Below are positions 28,701-38,064 of a stretch of DNA of 64,000 nucleotides, piece after piece (the first letter of the stretch is position 1; each line of letters begins with the position of its first letter). The stretch is taken from positions 1 through 64,000 of the forward strand of contig NZ_VORM01000012.1 in assembly GCF_007997225.1 (NCBI RefSeq), in the 5' to 3' direction. The notes beneath the pieces were generated by a model that had not been told where the DNA came from, ran no database searches, and saw only the letters and a program-made list of their open reading frames with translations. The position numbers and the translations under genes are program-made. Source of the stretch: Subsaximicrobium wynnwilliamsii (lineage in GTDB: Bacteria; Bacteroidota; Bacteroidia; Flavobacteriales; Flavobacteriaceae).

Positions 28701-30270
28701 GTGTTTTAACCAACAATCCCATGCGAGTGGGTTTTAGATTCAATTCAGGATCCTGTTTTAACCGGTATCCGGAAGGCAGTCCTTGAGTCACTTTCCAACC
28801 AATTAGAAGATGTTGGTGGAAAACACCAACATCGGCCTTTTTGGTGTTTTTCAGAATGTCATGGATGCAAGACGCGATGCCTTGTATTGAAAATCGTCAT
28901 TAACCCCCGCGCATCGGGAGTACTATTTTCAGCCCCATTCAAAGGCATCGCAAAACATGTCCTTTTCTGCGTCAATCTGCGAAATCTGCGGGATTCATTT
29001 CCAGATTTGTTTAAGCGCAGATGGCTCCGATACCTACAAATGTTTTCAAGACAACACGCTGCCATTGTTGGTGTTTTTTACCAACAATCCCGTGTGAGCG
29101 GGTTTTAGATTCAATTCAGGATCCTTTTTCAACCGGTGTTTGGGTGGTAGGTCTTGAGTCACTTTCCAACGTATTAGAAGATGTTGGTGGAAAACACCAA
29201 CATCGGCTTTTTTGGTGTTTTTCAGAATGTCATGGATATAAGACGCGATGTTTGGTTTTGAAAATCTTCATCAATACCCGTGCATCGGGAGTACTATTTT
29301 TCAGCCCCGTTCAAAGGCATCGCAAAACATGTCCTTTTCTGCGTCAATCTGCGAAATCTGCGGGATTGTTTTCCAGACTTGCTTATGCACAGATTACTCC
29401 GATACCGGCAAAATCAAGATCCTGTTTTAATTGGTGTTTGGAGGGTGGTTCTCAAGTCACTTTCCAACAAATTAGAAGATGTTGGTGGAAAACACCAACA
29501 TCGGCCTTTTAGTTGTTTTTCAGAATGTTATGGATATATGACGCGTTGTTTTGTTTTGGATTTCTCACTGCGCTCCAATTTGATTTCCAACAGCGCAACT
29601 TGATTTTGAATGCTCCTGAGCTGCCATTGTTGGTGTTTTTTACCAACAATCCCATGCGAGTGGGTTCTAGATTCAATTCAGGATCCTGTTTTAACCGGTA
29701 CCCTGAAGACAGTCCTTGAGTCACTTTCCAACCAATTAGAAGATGTTGGTGGAAAACACCAACCTCGGCTTTTTTGCTGTTTTTCAGAATGTCACGGATG
29801 CAAGACGCGATGTTTGGTGTTGAAAATCGTCATCAACCCCCGCGCATCGGGAATACTATTTTCAGCCCCGTTCAAAGGCATCGCAAAACATGTCCTTTTC
29901 TGCGTCAATCTGCGAAATCTGCGGGACTGTTGTCCAGATTTGCATATGTAGAGATTACTCCGATACCGGCAAAATCAAGATCCTGTTTTAATTGGTGTTT
30001 GGATTGTAGGTCTCAAGTCACTTTCCAACAAGCTGGAAGATATTGGTGGAAAATACCAACATCGGCCTTTTAGTGTTTTTCAGAATGTTATGGATATATG
30101 ACGCTATGTTTGGTTTTGAAAGATTCAACAATTCCAGCATCGTGATTACTGTTTTCAGCCCTATTAAAGGGCATTCTCAAGATGTTCTTTTCTGCGTCAA
30201 TCTGCGAAATCTGCGGGATACATTTCCAGATTTGCTTATGCAAAAATTACTCCGATATCTGCAGATCTTT
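25771..30270. repeat. ~370-bp repeat array with higher-order structure (array 2)
   Basis: The word TTTTCAGCCCCATTCAAAGG or a close variant recurs at 25771, 26141, 26513, 26883, 27253, 27813, 28186, 28556, 28926, 29297, 29869 and 30152 (degenerate). Four short steps of 370-373 bp are followed by one long step (560 bp, then 572 bp), so two ~2.05-kb blocks lie in tandem. Each unit carries TCTGCGAAATCTGCGGGA, a GTTGGTG..ACCAAC hairpin with loop TTTTT, and the GATGTTGGTG-GAAAA-CACCAACATC hairpin of array 1. The long units contain an extra segment around TTTGGATTTCTCACTGCGC. Open frames in it occur in several phases at once and are by-products. Confidence 0.92.
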
Positions 30271-30364
30271 TCAGTACAATACGAAAAATGAATATACCAG
30301 AAACTGTGATTTGAACACTACGAGCATTCTGAAAAAACCAAAACAGCCTAAGAAATGCTTAACA

Positions 30365-30389
30365 CCACTTTATCACAAGTGGCTTTTTT
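30365..30389 (+). terminator. terminator after array 2
   Basis: CCACTT and AAGTGG pair around TATCAC and are followed by C and T6. No gene lies directly upstream on this strand, only the repeat array. Confidence 0.6.
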
Positions 30390-30701
30390 AAGAATCAAAC
30401 CAATAACATGTAGGAATATTCTACAAAATATCTGTTAAATGTTAAATAATGATGTCATTCATCGATTTTTAATGTCTTTAAACTGATATATCTAAAAATA
30501 TGTTTCATATTAGCAGAACCAAATTGAAACACATAGAATGAATGTTTAACCTACTTTATGATTTGCCCCAAATCTATCATAAATTTTAAGCCTATGAACT
30601 TTTTTGCCCCAAACCTACCTAGTCCTACTATTGCTGAAAACAAGCTAACCACTGGTTTTCAAAACACTTTAAGATTGCTAAGTGGCATCTTAAAACTAAC
30701 T
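30390..30701. other. ~310-bp gap with no recognised gene
   Basis: A+T-rich sequence between the array and the ABC gene. I see no open frame of note, no RNA gene and no repeat. Confidence 0.5.
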
Positions 30702-30743
30702 AAAAAAATATTCATGCTATAACCCTTTTGGGATAGCATGAAT
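30702..30743 (-). terminator. terminator overlapping the ABC gene stop
   Basis: ATTCATGCTAT (30710-30720) and ATAGCATGAAT (30733-30743) are perfect arms, extended by CCC/GGG around the loop; a run of T follows on the minus strand. The stem includes the last codons and stop of the ABC gene (30717). Confidence 0.75.
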
Positions 30744-32408
30744 AAGTTTTTTAGTGTATTCTTTTTTCGGCGCTGCATAAATCACATCGGCGTCATCCAT
30801 TTCTTCGATATGCCCTTGATTCATCACAATGAGCTGATCCGACATATATTTGACCACCGCTAAATCATGTGAGATGAAGATATAGGTAAAGCCGAAATTG
30901 GCTTTCAAGTCATTCAGCAAATTCAAAACCTGCGCTTGTACCGAAATATCCAAAGCCGAAACCGACTCATCACAAACAATCAATTCTGGTTCTAAAGCGA
31001 TGGCTCTAGCAATTCCAATACGTTGGCGTTGCCCTCCGGAAAATTCATGCGGATACCGATTGTAAACTGAAGCTTCTAAACCCACTTTCTCCAGTAAATC
31101 CAAGACTTTTTGTTTCCGTTCTTTGTCTGAAGATCCAATATTGTGAACTTGCATGGGTTCTAAAATGGCCTGCCCAACAGATAATCGCGGATTCAAAGAC
31201 GCATAGGGATCTTGAAAAATGATCTGGATGTCTTTTCTAAGTGCTCTTACTTCCGTATTGGATAGTTTTGTAATGTCAACGCCTTTATAAAGGATCTGTC
31301 CTGCGGTGGCTTTATCCAATTGTAGAATGGCGTTGGCGAGTGTCGATTTTCCGCAGCCAGATTCGCCAACCAAACCTAAGGTTTCTCCTTTGTACAATTT
31401 AAAGGACACGCCGTCTACCGCCTTAAAATGTTCAGGTTTTGAGAACCATCCGCTTTTGGAGATGTATTCTTTTTCCAGGTTTACGACTTCCAATAAGGGC
31501 GATTGTGCGTATAATTTTTGATGCTGAATTTGTCTTTCTTCCGAAGAAATAATCGTTTTGTTGGCGCTATCATTGATAAAATCGGTAATGGTTGGCAATT
31601 GCAGCAAACGGGTTTCCATAGAAGGTTTGGAGTTGACAAGTGCTTTGGTGTATAAATGCTGTGGCGATTTAAAAACGGTACGTACATCGCCTTGTTCTAC
31701 AATCTCGCCTTGGTACATTACCAAAATGCGATCTGCAATTTCTGAAACCAATGATAAATCGTGCGAAATGAAGATAATGCTCATGCCTTCTTCAGCTTGT
31801 AATTGCTTTAGCAGAAGAATGATTTCCTTTTGAACGGTCACATCGAGCGCTGTGGTGGGTTCATCGGCAATGAGGATTTTAGGTTTGCAGGCGATCGCCA
31901 TCGCAATCATGACGCGTTGTTTTTGTCCGCCAGAAATTTCATGGGGATAAGCCTTATACACCCGTTCTGGCATTGGTAATTTCACTTTCTCAAAGAGGGA
32001 GAGCACTTCAGTCTTAGCTTCGGTTTTTGATAATTTGGTATGTTGTCTCAAGATTTCCAAAACCTGCTTTCCGCAGGTCATCGATGGGTTTAAGGAACTC
32101 ATGGGTTCTTGGAAAATCATTGCGATGTCATTGCCACGTATTTTCTGAAAGGCTTTCGTTTCTAGGCGGGTTAGGTCTTTCCCCTCAAATAAAATGCTTC
32201 CGTTGGTGATTTTTGAAATCCGCTTCGGAAGCAAACCAAGAATCGCCAAGGACGAAACCGATTTTCCTGAGCCAGATTCACCGACGATGCCTAAGATTTC
32301 GTTGGGTTGTAAGTCGAAGGCTATATTGTGGATGATTTCTATCGCTTTGCCTTCCGAATAAAAGGAAATGGATAAGTCTTTAACCGTTAATAATTTTGAT
32401 TCTGGCAT
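30717..32408 (-). CDS. peptide-type ABC transporter ATP-binding protein, two-domain fusion
   Basis: Energises uptake of oligopeptides or similar solutes at the inner membrane. The 563-residue chain is a DppD-DppF (YejF/GsiA-like) fusion: first ATPase with Walker A GESGSGKS (43-50), signature ISGGQKQR and Walker B ILIADEPT; second ATPase with Walker A GESGCGKST (about 346-354), signature FSGGQRQR and LIVCDESVSALD. Each half ends with the oligopeptide-transporter C-terminal extension. Its permeases and binding protein are not in this window, so the substrate is unknown. Single gene on the minus strand with a terminator that overlaps its stop. Confidence 0.94.
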   Translation of the reverse strand: MPESKLLTVKDLSISFYSEGKAIEIIHNIAFDLQPNEILGIVGESGSGKSVSSLAILGLLPKRISKITNGSILFEGKDLTRLETKAFQKIRGNDIAMIFQEPMSSLNPSMTCGKQVLEILRQHTKLSKTEAKTEVLSLFEKVKLPMPERVYKAYPHEISGGQKQRVMIAMAIACKPKILIADEPTTALDVTVQKEIILLLKQLQAEEGMSIIFISHDLSLVSEIADRILVMYQGEIVEQGDVRTVFKSPQHLYTKALVNSKPSMETRLLQLPTITDFINDSANKTIISSEERQIQHQKLYAQSPLLEVVNLEKEYISKSGWFSKPEHFKAVDGVSFKLYKGETLGLVGESGCGKSTLANAILQLDKATAGQILYKGVDITKLSNTEVRALRKDIQIIFQDPYASLNPRLSVGQAILEPMQVHNIGSSDKERKQKVLDLLEKVGLEASVYNRYPHEFSGGQRQRIGIARAIALEPELIVCDESVSALDISVQAQVLNLLNDLKANFGFTYIFISHDLAVVKYMSDQLIVMNQGHIEEMDDADVIYAAPKKEYTKKLIHAIPKGL

Positions 32409-32563
32409 GTGTAAATGTATGGAATTTCATCAAAAGTGCTGTGGTAAAACCGTACTCTAAAAAAAGAGGGTGCATTACAGCTAAAATGTTTTTGTAGCTC
32501 GTACATATTAACATTAATTTAATACATTCAACAAATTTACTAACACCAAAACCAAATCTTATC

Positions 32564-34966
32564 ATGAAAAACAAGATTACTTTGACATTATTGCTTTTCG
32601 TTGCGCTGTTTTCAGTAAGCGCTCAAGAGCGTGAATGTGCCACTATGGCCAACCTCGAATTGCGGAAACAGTTAGACCCTGGATTAGAGTCCCGAATGCA
32701 GCAAATTGAGATTTTTACCCAGAACAAGATTGAGGAGCTGCAAACAAGCAGGATAGATGGGAGCGTTATTACCATTCCTGTTGTAGTGCATGTGCTGTAC
32801 CGCAACAGTACCGAAAATATTAGTGTGGCACAAATACAGTCTCAATTAGATGTTCTGAACGAAGATTTTAGACGTACAAATACCGATGCCGACAACGTTT
32901 GGTCCCAAGCAGCAGACGCTCAAATTGAGTTTTGTTTGGTTAGCGTAGATCCTAACGGAAACGCGACAAATGGGATTACCAGAAAATCTACCAATCGCAG
33001 AAATTGGGGGCTTAATGATGAAATGAAAAGTGCTGCCACTGGTGGGGTTGATCCTTGGAATACGAGTGAATATCTCAATATGTGGATCGTGCCTCAAATG
33101 TTAAGACCAACTGGCGAAACAATTTTGGGTTATGCGCAATTTCCTGGAGGAGATGCAGCAACCGATGGTTGCGTAATGTCTTATAACTATTTTGGTAACA
33201 CTGGAGCCGTTTCGGCGCCTTTTGACGGCGGTAGAACAACGACTCATGAAATAGGACACTATTTTAACTTACGTCATATTTGGGGAGATTCAAATTGTGG
33301 CAATGACCTTGTGAATGACACACCAACAGCAGCAACAGCAAACTACGGTTGTGCTACGGGGAATTTTTCCTGTGGTTCAACAGATATGGTTCAAAACTAT
33401 ATGGATTATTCTGATGATTCCTGTATGAACTTATTTACATCAGGTCAAAAAAATAGAATGCGCGCGGTTTTGGCTGCTGGAGGTGCGAGACGTAGTTTGG
33501 CATTATCAGATAAATGCGGCGCTGTGGCACAACCAACCTGTAATGACGGCATCCAAAATGGAGATGAAACTGGTGTTGACTGTGGCGGTTCTTGTACACC
33601 TTGCCAAACCGGTAACCAATATTGCGCGTCACAGGGCAATAGTGTAAACGATGAGTATATTTCTCGAGTTCAGGTTGGCAGTATCAATAAAGCTTCGGGT
33701 GCACAATTGTATTCCGATTTTACAAGTACCGCTTCAGATTTGAATAAAGGTGGCAACTATACTTTGACCATTACACCAACTTGGACGGGTTCTACCTATG
33801 CTGAAGGCTATGCGGCATGGATTGACTATAATGACGATGGTGATTTTACAGATTCTGGTGAGCAAATTTTCTCTAAGGCAGCTTCAACCGCAACGCCTGC
33901 AACAGGAAGCTTTACCGTACCCTCAGGAGCTTCAAGTGGCAATAAGCGTTTGCGTGTTGCAATGAAATACAATGGCATACCAACAGCTTGCGAAACTTTT
34001 GGCTATGGTGAAGTTGAAGATTATACGGTAAATATTACAACGGGCAGCAATCCGCCAGCGGGTTGTGCCAATGCGATTGCCGCGTTCCCTTATTCTGAAG
34101 GTTTTGAAGCTGGATTTGGAGCTTGGTCTCAAGCTACCGATGATGATTTCAACTGGACCAGACGTTCTGGCGCAACGCCATCTAGTAATACGGGACCTTC
34201 AAGTGCAAGTCAAGGCACTCAATATGCGTTTATGGAATCCAGTACGCCTAATAACCCCAACAAGCGTGCTATTTTGGTGTCACCATGCTTCGATTTGACA
34301 GGACAAAATCAAGCAAGCTTTAGTTTTGATTACCATTTATATGGTACAAATGCCATGGGTAATTTGAAACTGGCCATTAGTACTAACGATGGTGCGTCTT
34401 GGACCACAGTTTGGAGCAAAGCTGGCAACCAAGGCAATGCTTGGAATACCGCAACGGTAGATGTTTCGGCTTATGCAGGAAACACTATCAAACTGAGATT
34501 CGACGGAACTACGGGAACCACCTGGCAAGGCGATATGGCGATTGATGCCATAAGCTTGACCAATGGTGCGGCCGATAAATGTGCCGGTGTGTCGCCTTAT
34601 AATGGAAGTCAGTCCTATGCAGTGGGCGATAAAGTAACCTATCAAGGCAATCTGTTTGAGCGTAGTAATTCTGGTTGGACCAATTTAGGTGCTTGTGGCA
34701 CTGCAAGAGCGATAGTTGAAGGCTCGGTTGACCATTTGGGACTTGAGATTTCCATTTATCCGAATCCGGTTAAAGGAGAACTGCTTTTTGTGAAATCTTC
34801 TGCGGAAAACCTTTCATTCAACATTAAGACTATATTAGGTCAACAGGTATCAAAAGGTGCTTCGACCGAAAATGGTGTAGATGTTAGCAAGCTGAAAGCT
34901 GGCATGTACTTTATAAATATTCAGAATGGTGATGAGGTAATTACCAAGAAGTTTATTAAACAATAA
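32564..34966 (+). CDS. secreted M43 (pappalysin-like) metalloprotease with GEVED domain and T9SS tail
   Basis: An 800-residue extracellular zinc protease. Signal peptide MKNKITLTLLLFVALFSVSA; M43 catalytic domain (about 50-310) with HEIGHYFNLRH (His228, His232, His238) and a C-terminal QNYMDYSDDSCMNLFT Met-turn; Cys-rich CNDGIQNGDETGVDCGG link (about 327-343); GEVED domain (about 350-495, WIDYNDDGDF and GEVEDYTV); a jelly-roll/MAM-like domain (about 510-670) with a CBM5/12-like segment after it; and a type A T9SS tail starting at IYPNPVKGE. Its substrate is unknown. A terminator follows within 20 bases. Confidence 0.95.
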   Translation: MKNKITLTLLLFVALFSVSAQERECATMANLELRKQLDPGLESRMQQIEIFTQNKIEELQTSRIDGSVITIPVVVHVLYRNSTENISVAQIQSQLDVLNEDFRRTNTDADNVWSQAADAQIEFCLVSVDPNGNATNGITRKSTNRRNWGLNDEMKSAATGGVDPWNTSEYLNMWIVPQMLRPTGETILGYAQFPGGDAATDGCVMSYNYFGNTGAVSAPFDGGRTTTHEIGHYFNLRHIWGDSNCGNDLVNDTPTAATANYGCATGNFSCGSTDMVQNYMDYSDDSCMNLFTSGQKNRMRAVLAAGGARRSLALSDKCGAVAQPTCNDGIQNGDETGVDCGGSCTPCQTGNQYCASQGNSVNDEYISRVQVGSINKASGAQLYSDFTSTASDLNKGGNYTLTITPTWTGSTYAEGYAAWIDYNDDGDFTDSGEQIFSKAASTATPATGSFTVPSGASSGNKRLRVAMKYNGIPTACETFGYGEVEDYTVNITTGSNPPAGCANAIAAFPYSEGFEAGFGAWSQATDDDFNWTRRSGATPSSNTGPSSASQGTQYAFMESSTPNNPNKRAILVSPCFDLTGQNQASFSFDYHLYGTNAMGNLKLAISTNDGASWTTVWSKAGNQGNAWNTATVDVSAYAGNTIKLRFDGTTGTTWQGDMAIDAISLTNGAADKCAGVSPYNGSQSYAVGDKVTYQGNLFERSNSGWTNLGACGTARAIVEGSVDHLGLEISIYPNPVKGELLFVKSSAENLSFNIKTILGQQVSKGASTENGVDVSKLKAGMYFINIQNGDEVITKKFIKQ

Positions 34967-34986
34967 ACTTTAAATTTTAATTTTGA

Positions 34987-35018
34987 AAAGGTCCAGACTT
35001 CGGTTTGGGCCTTTTTTA
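34987..35018 (+). terminator. terminator of the M43 gene
   Basis: AAAGGTCCAGAC and GTTTGGGCCTTT pair, with two G-U pairs, around a TTCG tetraloop and are followed by a T run. Confidence 0.85.
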
Positions 35019-35312
35019 TTAGCATCAAATAGCGTTAAACTAAGTACTTTAAGACATGTCGCTTTAGCTTCTAAAACAGCCGCTAATTTTCACGAAACCA
35101 TTCGTTTCCTTGAAACGCACTCAATGCGACACTATTCATATCGCGAATTCAAGAGACTTGCAGTCTGTCTCAAAAAATCAAATGCACTTTTTAGTCCATA
35201 GTGGCTTAAACAATGTATGTCAGACTTTCAATTGATAGGGCGATTTAAGTCTTAGGTCCTAAGTCTTGCTGTCTTAGGTCATTCACCAACTACTAAAAAG
35301 CACTTCTAAAAA
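35019..35312. other. 294-bp gap, no gene
   Basis: A short open frame (to 35201) overlaps the terminator and has no protein-like features. Near 35244-35280 there is an irregular GTCTTAG/GTCCTAA tract related to the heptamer repeats. Confidence 0.5.
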
Positions 35313-36026
35313 TCATACACTCATAATCTCATTGTCATGCAATAAGGTGTCGCCGCGTAATCTCAAGAAGATTTGGGCCACGGCGATGGTGTCTTTTTCG
35401 CAATAGGCAATGATGCGATCCAGTTCTTTTTCCTTGTAGTAGACCCGATAGACCTCAGAGCCATCAATATCATCTTTTGGTGAGGGGATGCCCAAAACAT
35501 TGGTGAGCAATTTTAGAGAGGTGTAGGTTTTGTAATCGCCAAATTTCCAAAGCTCAAGCGTGTCTAGATGCGGGACTTCCCAAGGTTTTTTTCCGAAGAG
35601 ATTTAATTTATGGGGCAGCTCTATATTGTGAATGATCATACGTCTCGCGATATACGGAAAATCAAATTCCTTCCCATTGTGAGCGCAGAGTAAGTGCTTG
35701 GTCTGGCTGAAATGCGTGATGATGAGGTTTTTGAAATCTTTCAGGATTTTGATTTCATTGCCAGAAAAAGAAGAGACTCGAAAGGTTCGTACATCGGCTT
35801 CCATTTTCACGTAACCAACGGAGATGCAGATGATCTTACCAAATTCGGCCCAGATGCCGGCACGGTCGTAGAAGGCTTCCGCAGTAAAATCCTCACGCCT
35901 TTGGTATTTAGATTTATGCTCCCAAAGCTCTTGTTTGGTGTGGTCCAACTCAGAGAAATATTCCGTCTCTGGAACCGTTTCGATATCTAGGAAGAGGATG
36001 TTTTCTAAGTTGAGTTTGCTTATCAT
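35313..36026 (-). CDS. predicted 3'-5' exonuclease, PolB-like (RNase H fold)
   Basis: A 237-residue DnaQ-like nuclease of the stand-alone PolB exonuclease family. The three acidic motifs are visible: Exo I LDIETVPE (Asp14, Glu16), Exo II AHNGKEFDFPYIARRM (about 114-129) and Exo III YCEKDTIAVAQIFLR (about 208-222). It would trim DNA or RNA ends; the in vivo substrate is not known. No polymerase domain is attached. Single gene. Confidence 0.88.
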   Translation of the reverse strand: MISKLNLENILFLDIETVPETEYFSELDHTKQELWEHKSKYQRREDFTAEAFYDRAGIWAEFGKIICISVGYVKMEADVRTFRVSSFSGNEIKILKDFKNLIITHFSQTKHLLCAHNGKEFDFPYIARRMIIHNIELPHKLNLFGKKPWEVPHLDTLELWKFGDYKTYTSLKLLTNVLGIPSPKDDIDGSEVYRVYYKEKELDRIIAYCEKDTIAVAQIFLRLRGDTLLHDNEIMSV

Positions 36027-36237
36027 ATTTTTTTAGCTGTGTTTCTATAAAATTAATCTTTATTATCCCAATTATAAAAAATAATATATTGATTTTCAGG
36101 ATCAAAGCTTAGTGATTGAGAAAACAACTTTACTAATACGCTTATTTGTTTAATCGGTTTTCTTAGCCTCGAGTAATAAAAAAGAGCATGATAGAAAGGA
36201 ATTGCAAATGGCTAAAACTTGAGCGATAAAATAAAAA

Positions 36238-36262
36238 AAATCCAGTTAGTTACAACTGGACT
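36238..36262 (-). terminator. terminator of the beta-lactamase-fold hydrolase
   Basis: TCCAGTT and AACTGGA pair around AGTTAC (36241-36260); on the minus strand the hairpin is followed by a long T run. Confidence 0.85.
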
Positions 36263-36294
36263 CATTTATAGGCTTAAGTAATTAGAAGGTCGAA

Positions 36295-37446
36295 TTACTC
36301 ATTCAACATCTCATAAGCCTCTTCAATATACAAACCAATATCAGGTGTAAAGGTTTCTAAGGCATCGCCTGGGCCTTTGGAGTGGCCCAGTCTCACGATC
36401 ATCACGTTATCTTCTGGCTGCACCATTACGTATTGGCCCAAATGACCACGCATCATGTAAAAATCCTTGCCTAAATGTTTTTTGAGCCACCACCCGTAGC
36501 CATATTCTGGACTGGATGGGAAACGTGGTTTTATGGATTTGGCGATGAAGGCGGAATCCAAAACCTGTTTTCCGTTCCATTTGCCATGGTCTTTGTAGAG
36601 TTTGCCAAAGCGCGCAAAGTCTTTGGCATTGCTCGCAATGCAGCAATAGGCCTTGACCAAGTCATGCGTTTCACTGTCTACTTGCCAAAGGGTGGCGTTT
36701 TCACTGCCTAAGGGTTTCCAAAAACTTTCCTCAAGATAGGTGTAAAGATTCTTACCCGTAGCTTTTTCAATAACCATTGCTAACATTTGAGTGTCGCCAC
36801 TGGCATATTTGTAGGCGGTACCGGGTTCATTTACAACTTTGAGTCCGTTGATGACTTTCGATAAATCGTCGTCAAAATAAGCACGTGTGGTAATGGATAA
36901 GGGCGAATAATAAGCTTCAACCCAATCGGTGCCCGAACTCATGCTCGAAAGGTCACCCACCGTCATCTTTGCAGCTTTGCCTTCACAAAATGCGGGCAGA
37001 AAATCGCAAACGGGCTGGTCAAGACTTTTAATGTGACCCTCCATAATTGCTTTGCCTAACATGCCGGAAACATAGCTTTTGGCCATTGAAAAGGAATTGG
37101 ATTTGGAATCTTCTCCAAAACCATCGTAATACTCCTCAAACCAGATGCTATCGTTTTTGATGATCACATAGGCAATCGTGCCCCAGTCTTTATTTGCTTT
37201 TTTGAGACGTTCGGTGGCATTTACACTATTATAATCGATGTGGTTTGGCCAAGGTTGAGGGCTGCCATTGGCAATAGCTTGATTGTCAAATTCCTTATAA
37301 TCCTCTAAATAGGCGGTGCTGTGCCCTTTGAGATAAATGGTGCGCACTGCTTTAATAAGATAATCGGTATCGGTAATGTATAGGATTGCAATGATCAAGG
37401 CAATAAGAACGACCAGGAATTTGAGTAGGTTTTTTAGGAATTTCAT
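36295..37446 (-). CDS. serine hydrolase of the beta-lactamase / DD-peptidase fold
   Basis: A 383-residue class C beta-lactamase-like enzyme. One N-terminal membrane helix or uncleaved signal (about 4-24) places it in the periplasm or on the inner membrane. The catalytic SxxK is SMAK (Ser120, Lys123); YAS (in YKYASGD) fills the YxN position and HLG the KTG position, as in esterase/6-aminohexanoate hydrolase relatives rather than true beta-lactamases. Substrate unknown; antibiotic resistance should not be assumed. Single gene with a good terminator. Confidence 0.87.
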   Translation of the reverse strand: MKFLKNLLKFLVVLIALIIAILYITDTDYLIKAVRTIYLKGHSTAYLEDYKEFDNQAIANGSPQPWPNHIDYNSVNATERLKKANKDWGTIAYVIIKNDSIWFEEYYDGFGEDSKSNSFSMAKSYVSGMLGKAIMEGHIKSLDQPVCDFLPAFCEGKAAKMTVGDLSSMSSGTDWVEAYYSPLSITTRAYFDDDLSKVINGLKVVNEPGTAYKYASGDTQMLAMVIEKATGKNLYTYLEESFWKPLGSENATLWQVDSETHDLVKAYCCIASNAKDFARFGKLYKDHGKWNGKQVLDSAFIAKSIKPRFPSSPEYGYGWWLKKHLGKDFYMMRGHLGQYVMVQPEDNVMIVRLGHSKGPGDALETFTPDIGLYIEEAYEMLNE

Positions 37447-37584
37447 TTATTGGATTGGTTTTTAATAGTGAAATAGAAATCATTAAATATAATCAAAAAT
37501 TGAAAAGAGCTTGTTTTCACTTCGGACTACTACTGAAGAATGTATATTCAGGTTAGGTTTTAAAAAGTGTAGGACATCAGGATT

Positions 37585-38058
37585 TCAAAACAGGCTCTGC
37601 TGCTTATACGGATCCTCGTGCTCCAACAACCACTTTTTGCGATGTAAACCGCCGGCGTAACCGGTTAGGCTTCCGTCGCTGCCAATCACGCGATGGCAGG
37701 GCACAACTATCCACAGTGGATTTTTCCCGTTGGCATTCGCCACAGCTCTTATGGCCTTGATGTCGCCCAATTGTTTGGAAAGTTCTAGGTAAGAAATTGT
37801 TTTTCCGAAGGGAATCGCTTCTAAAAGTTGCCAAACCGATTTTTGAAAATCAGTGCCTTGCGGATTTAATTTTAGGTCAAAGTTTTGCCGAACACCCTCA
37901 AAATATTCGCGAAGTTGAATCACAGCATCCTCCAATTCATCAGGAATAACGTCGGTTTCTTTTTCTACGGAATTGAGTACGGTCACTTCAGAAATACCTT
38001 CCGTGTCGCCTAAGATCTTGGTAAAACCCAAGGGGGTGTTGATGATGCAGGACTCCAT
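37585..38058 (-). CDS. ogt: methylated-DNA--protein-cysteine methyltransferase
   Basis: Suicide enzyme that takes alkyl groups from O6-alkylguanine in DNA. The 157-residue protein has the active-site VVPCHRVIG (Cys121), the recognition-helix region (AIRAVANANGKNP, about 102-114) and the C-terminal GYAGGLHRKKWLLEHE typical of Ogt. It has no Ada N-terminal domain, so it is a repair enzyme rather than a regulator. It starts six bases after the CNNM gene ends and is probably co-transcribed with it. Confidence 0.95.
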   Translation of the reverse strand: MESCIINTPLGFTKILGDTEGISEVTVLNSVEKETDVIPDELEDAVIQLREYFEGVRQNFDLKLNPQGTDFQKSVWQLLEAIPFGKTISYLELSKQLGDIKAIRAVANANGKNPLWIVVPCHRVIGSDGSLTGYAGGLHRKKWLLEHEDPYKQQSLF

Positions 38059-38064
38059 GCGGTT

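Noticed and set aside
25865-29951. Many open frames of 60-200 codons in array 2
   Set aside because: They occur in several phases of the same repeat, repeat the same Cys/Ser-rich text and have no family resemblance; by-products of tandem DNA.
1-30270. CRISPR arrays in the two repeat regions
   Set aside because: Units are 110 and 370 bp without short repeats separated by unique spacers, and no cas gene is in the window.
36295-37446. True beta-lactamase (antibiotic resistance)
   Set aside because: YxN and KTG positions are YAS and HLG; the fold is shared by esterases and peptidases, so resistance cannot be claimed.
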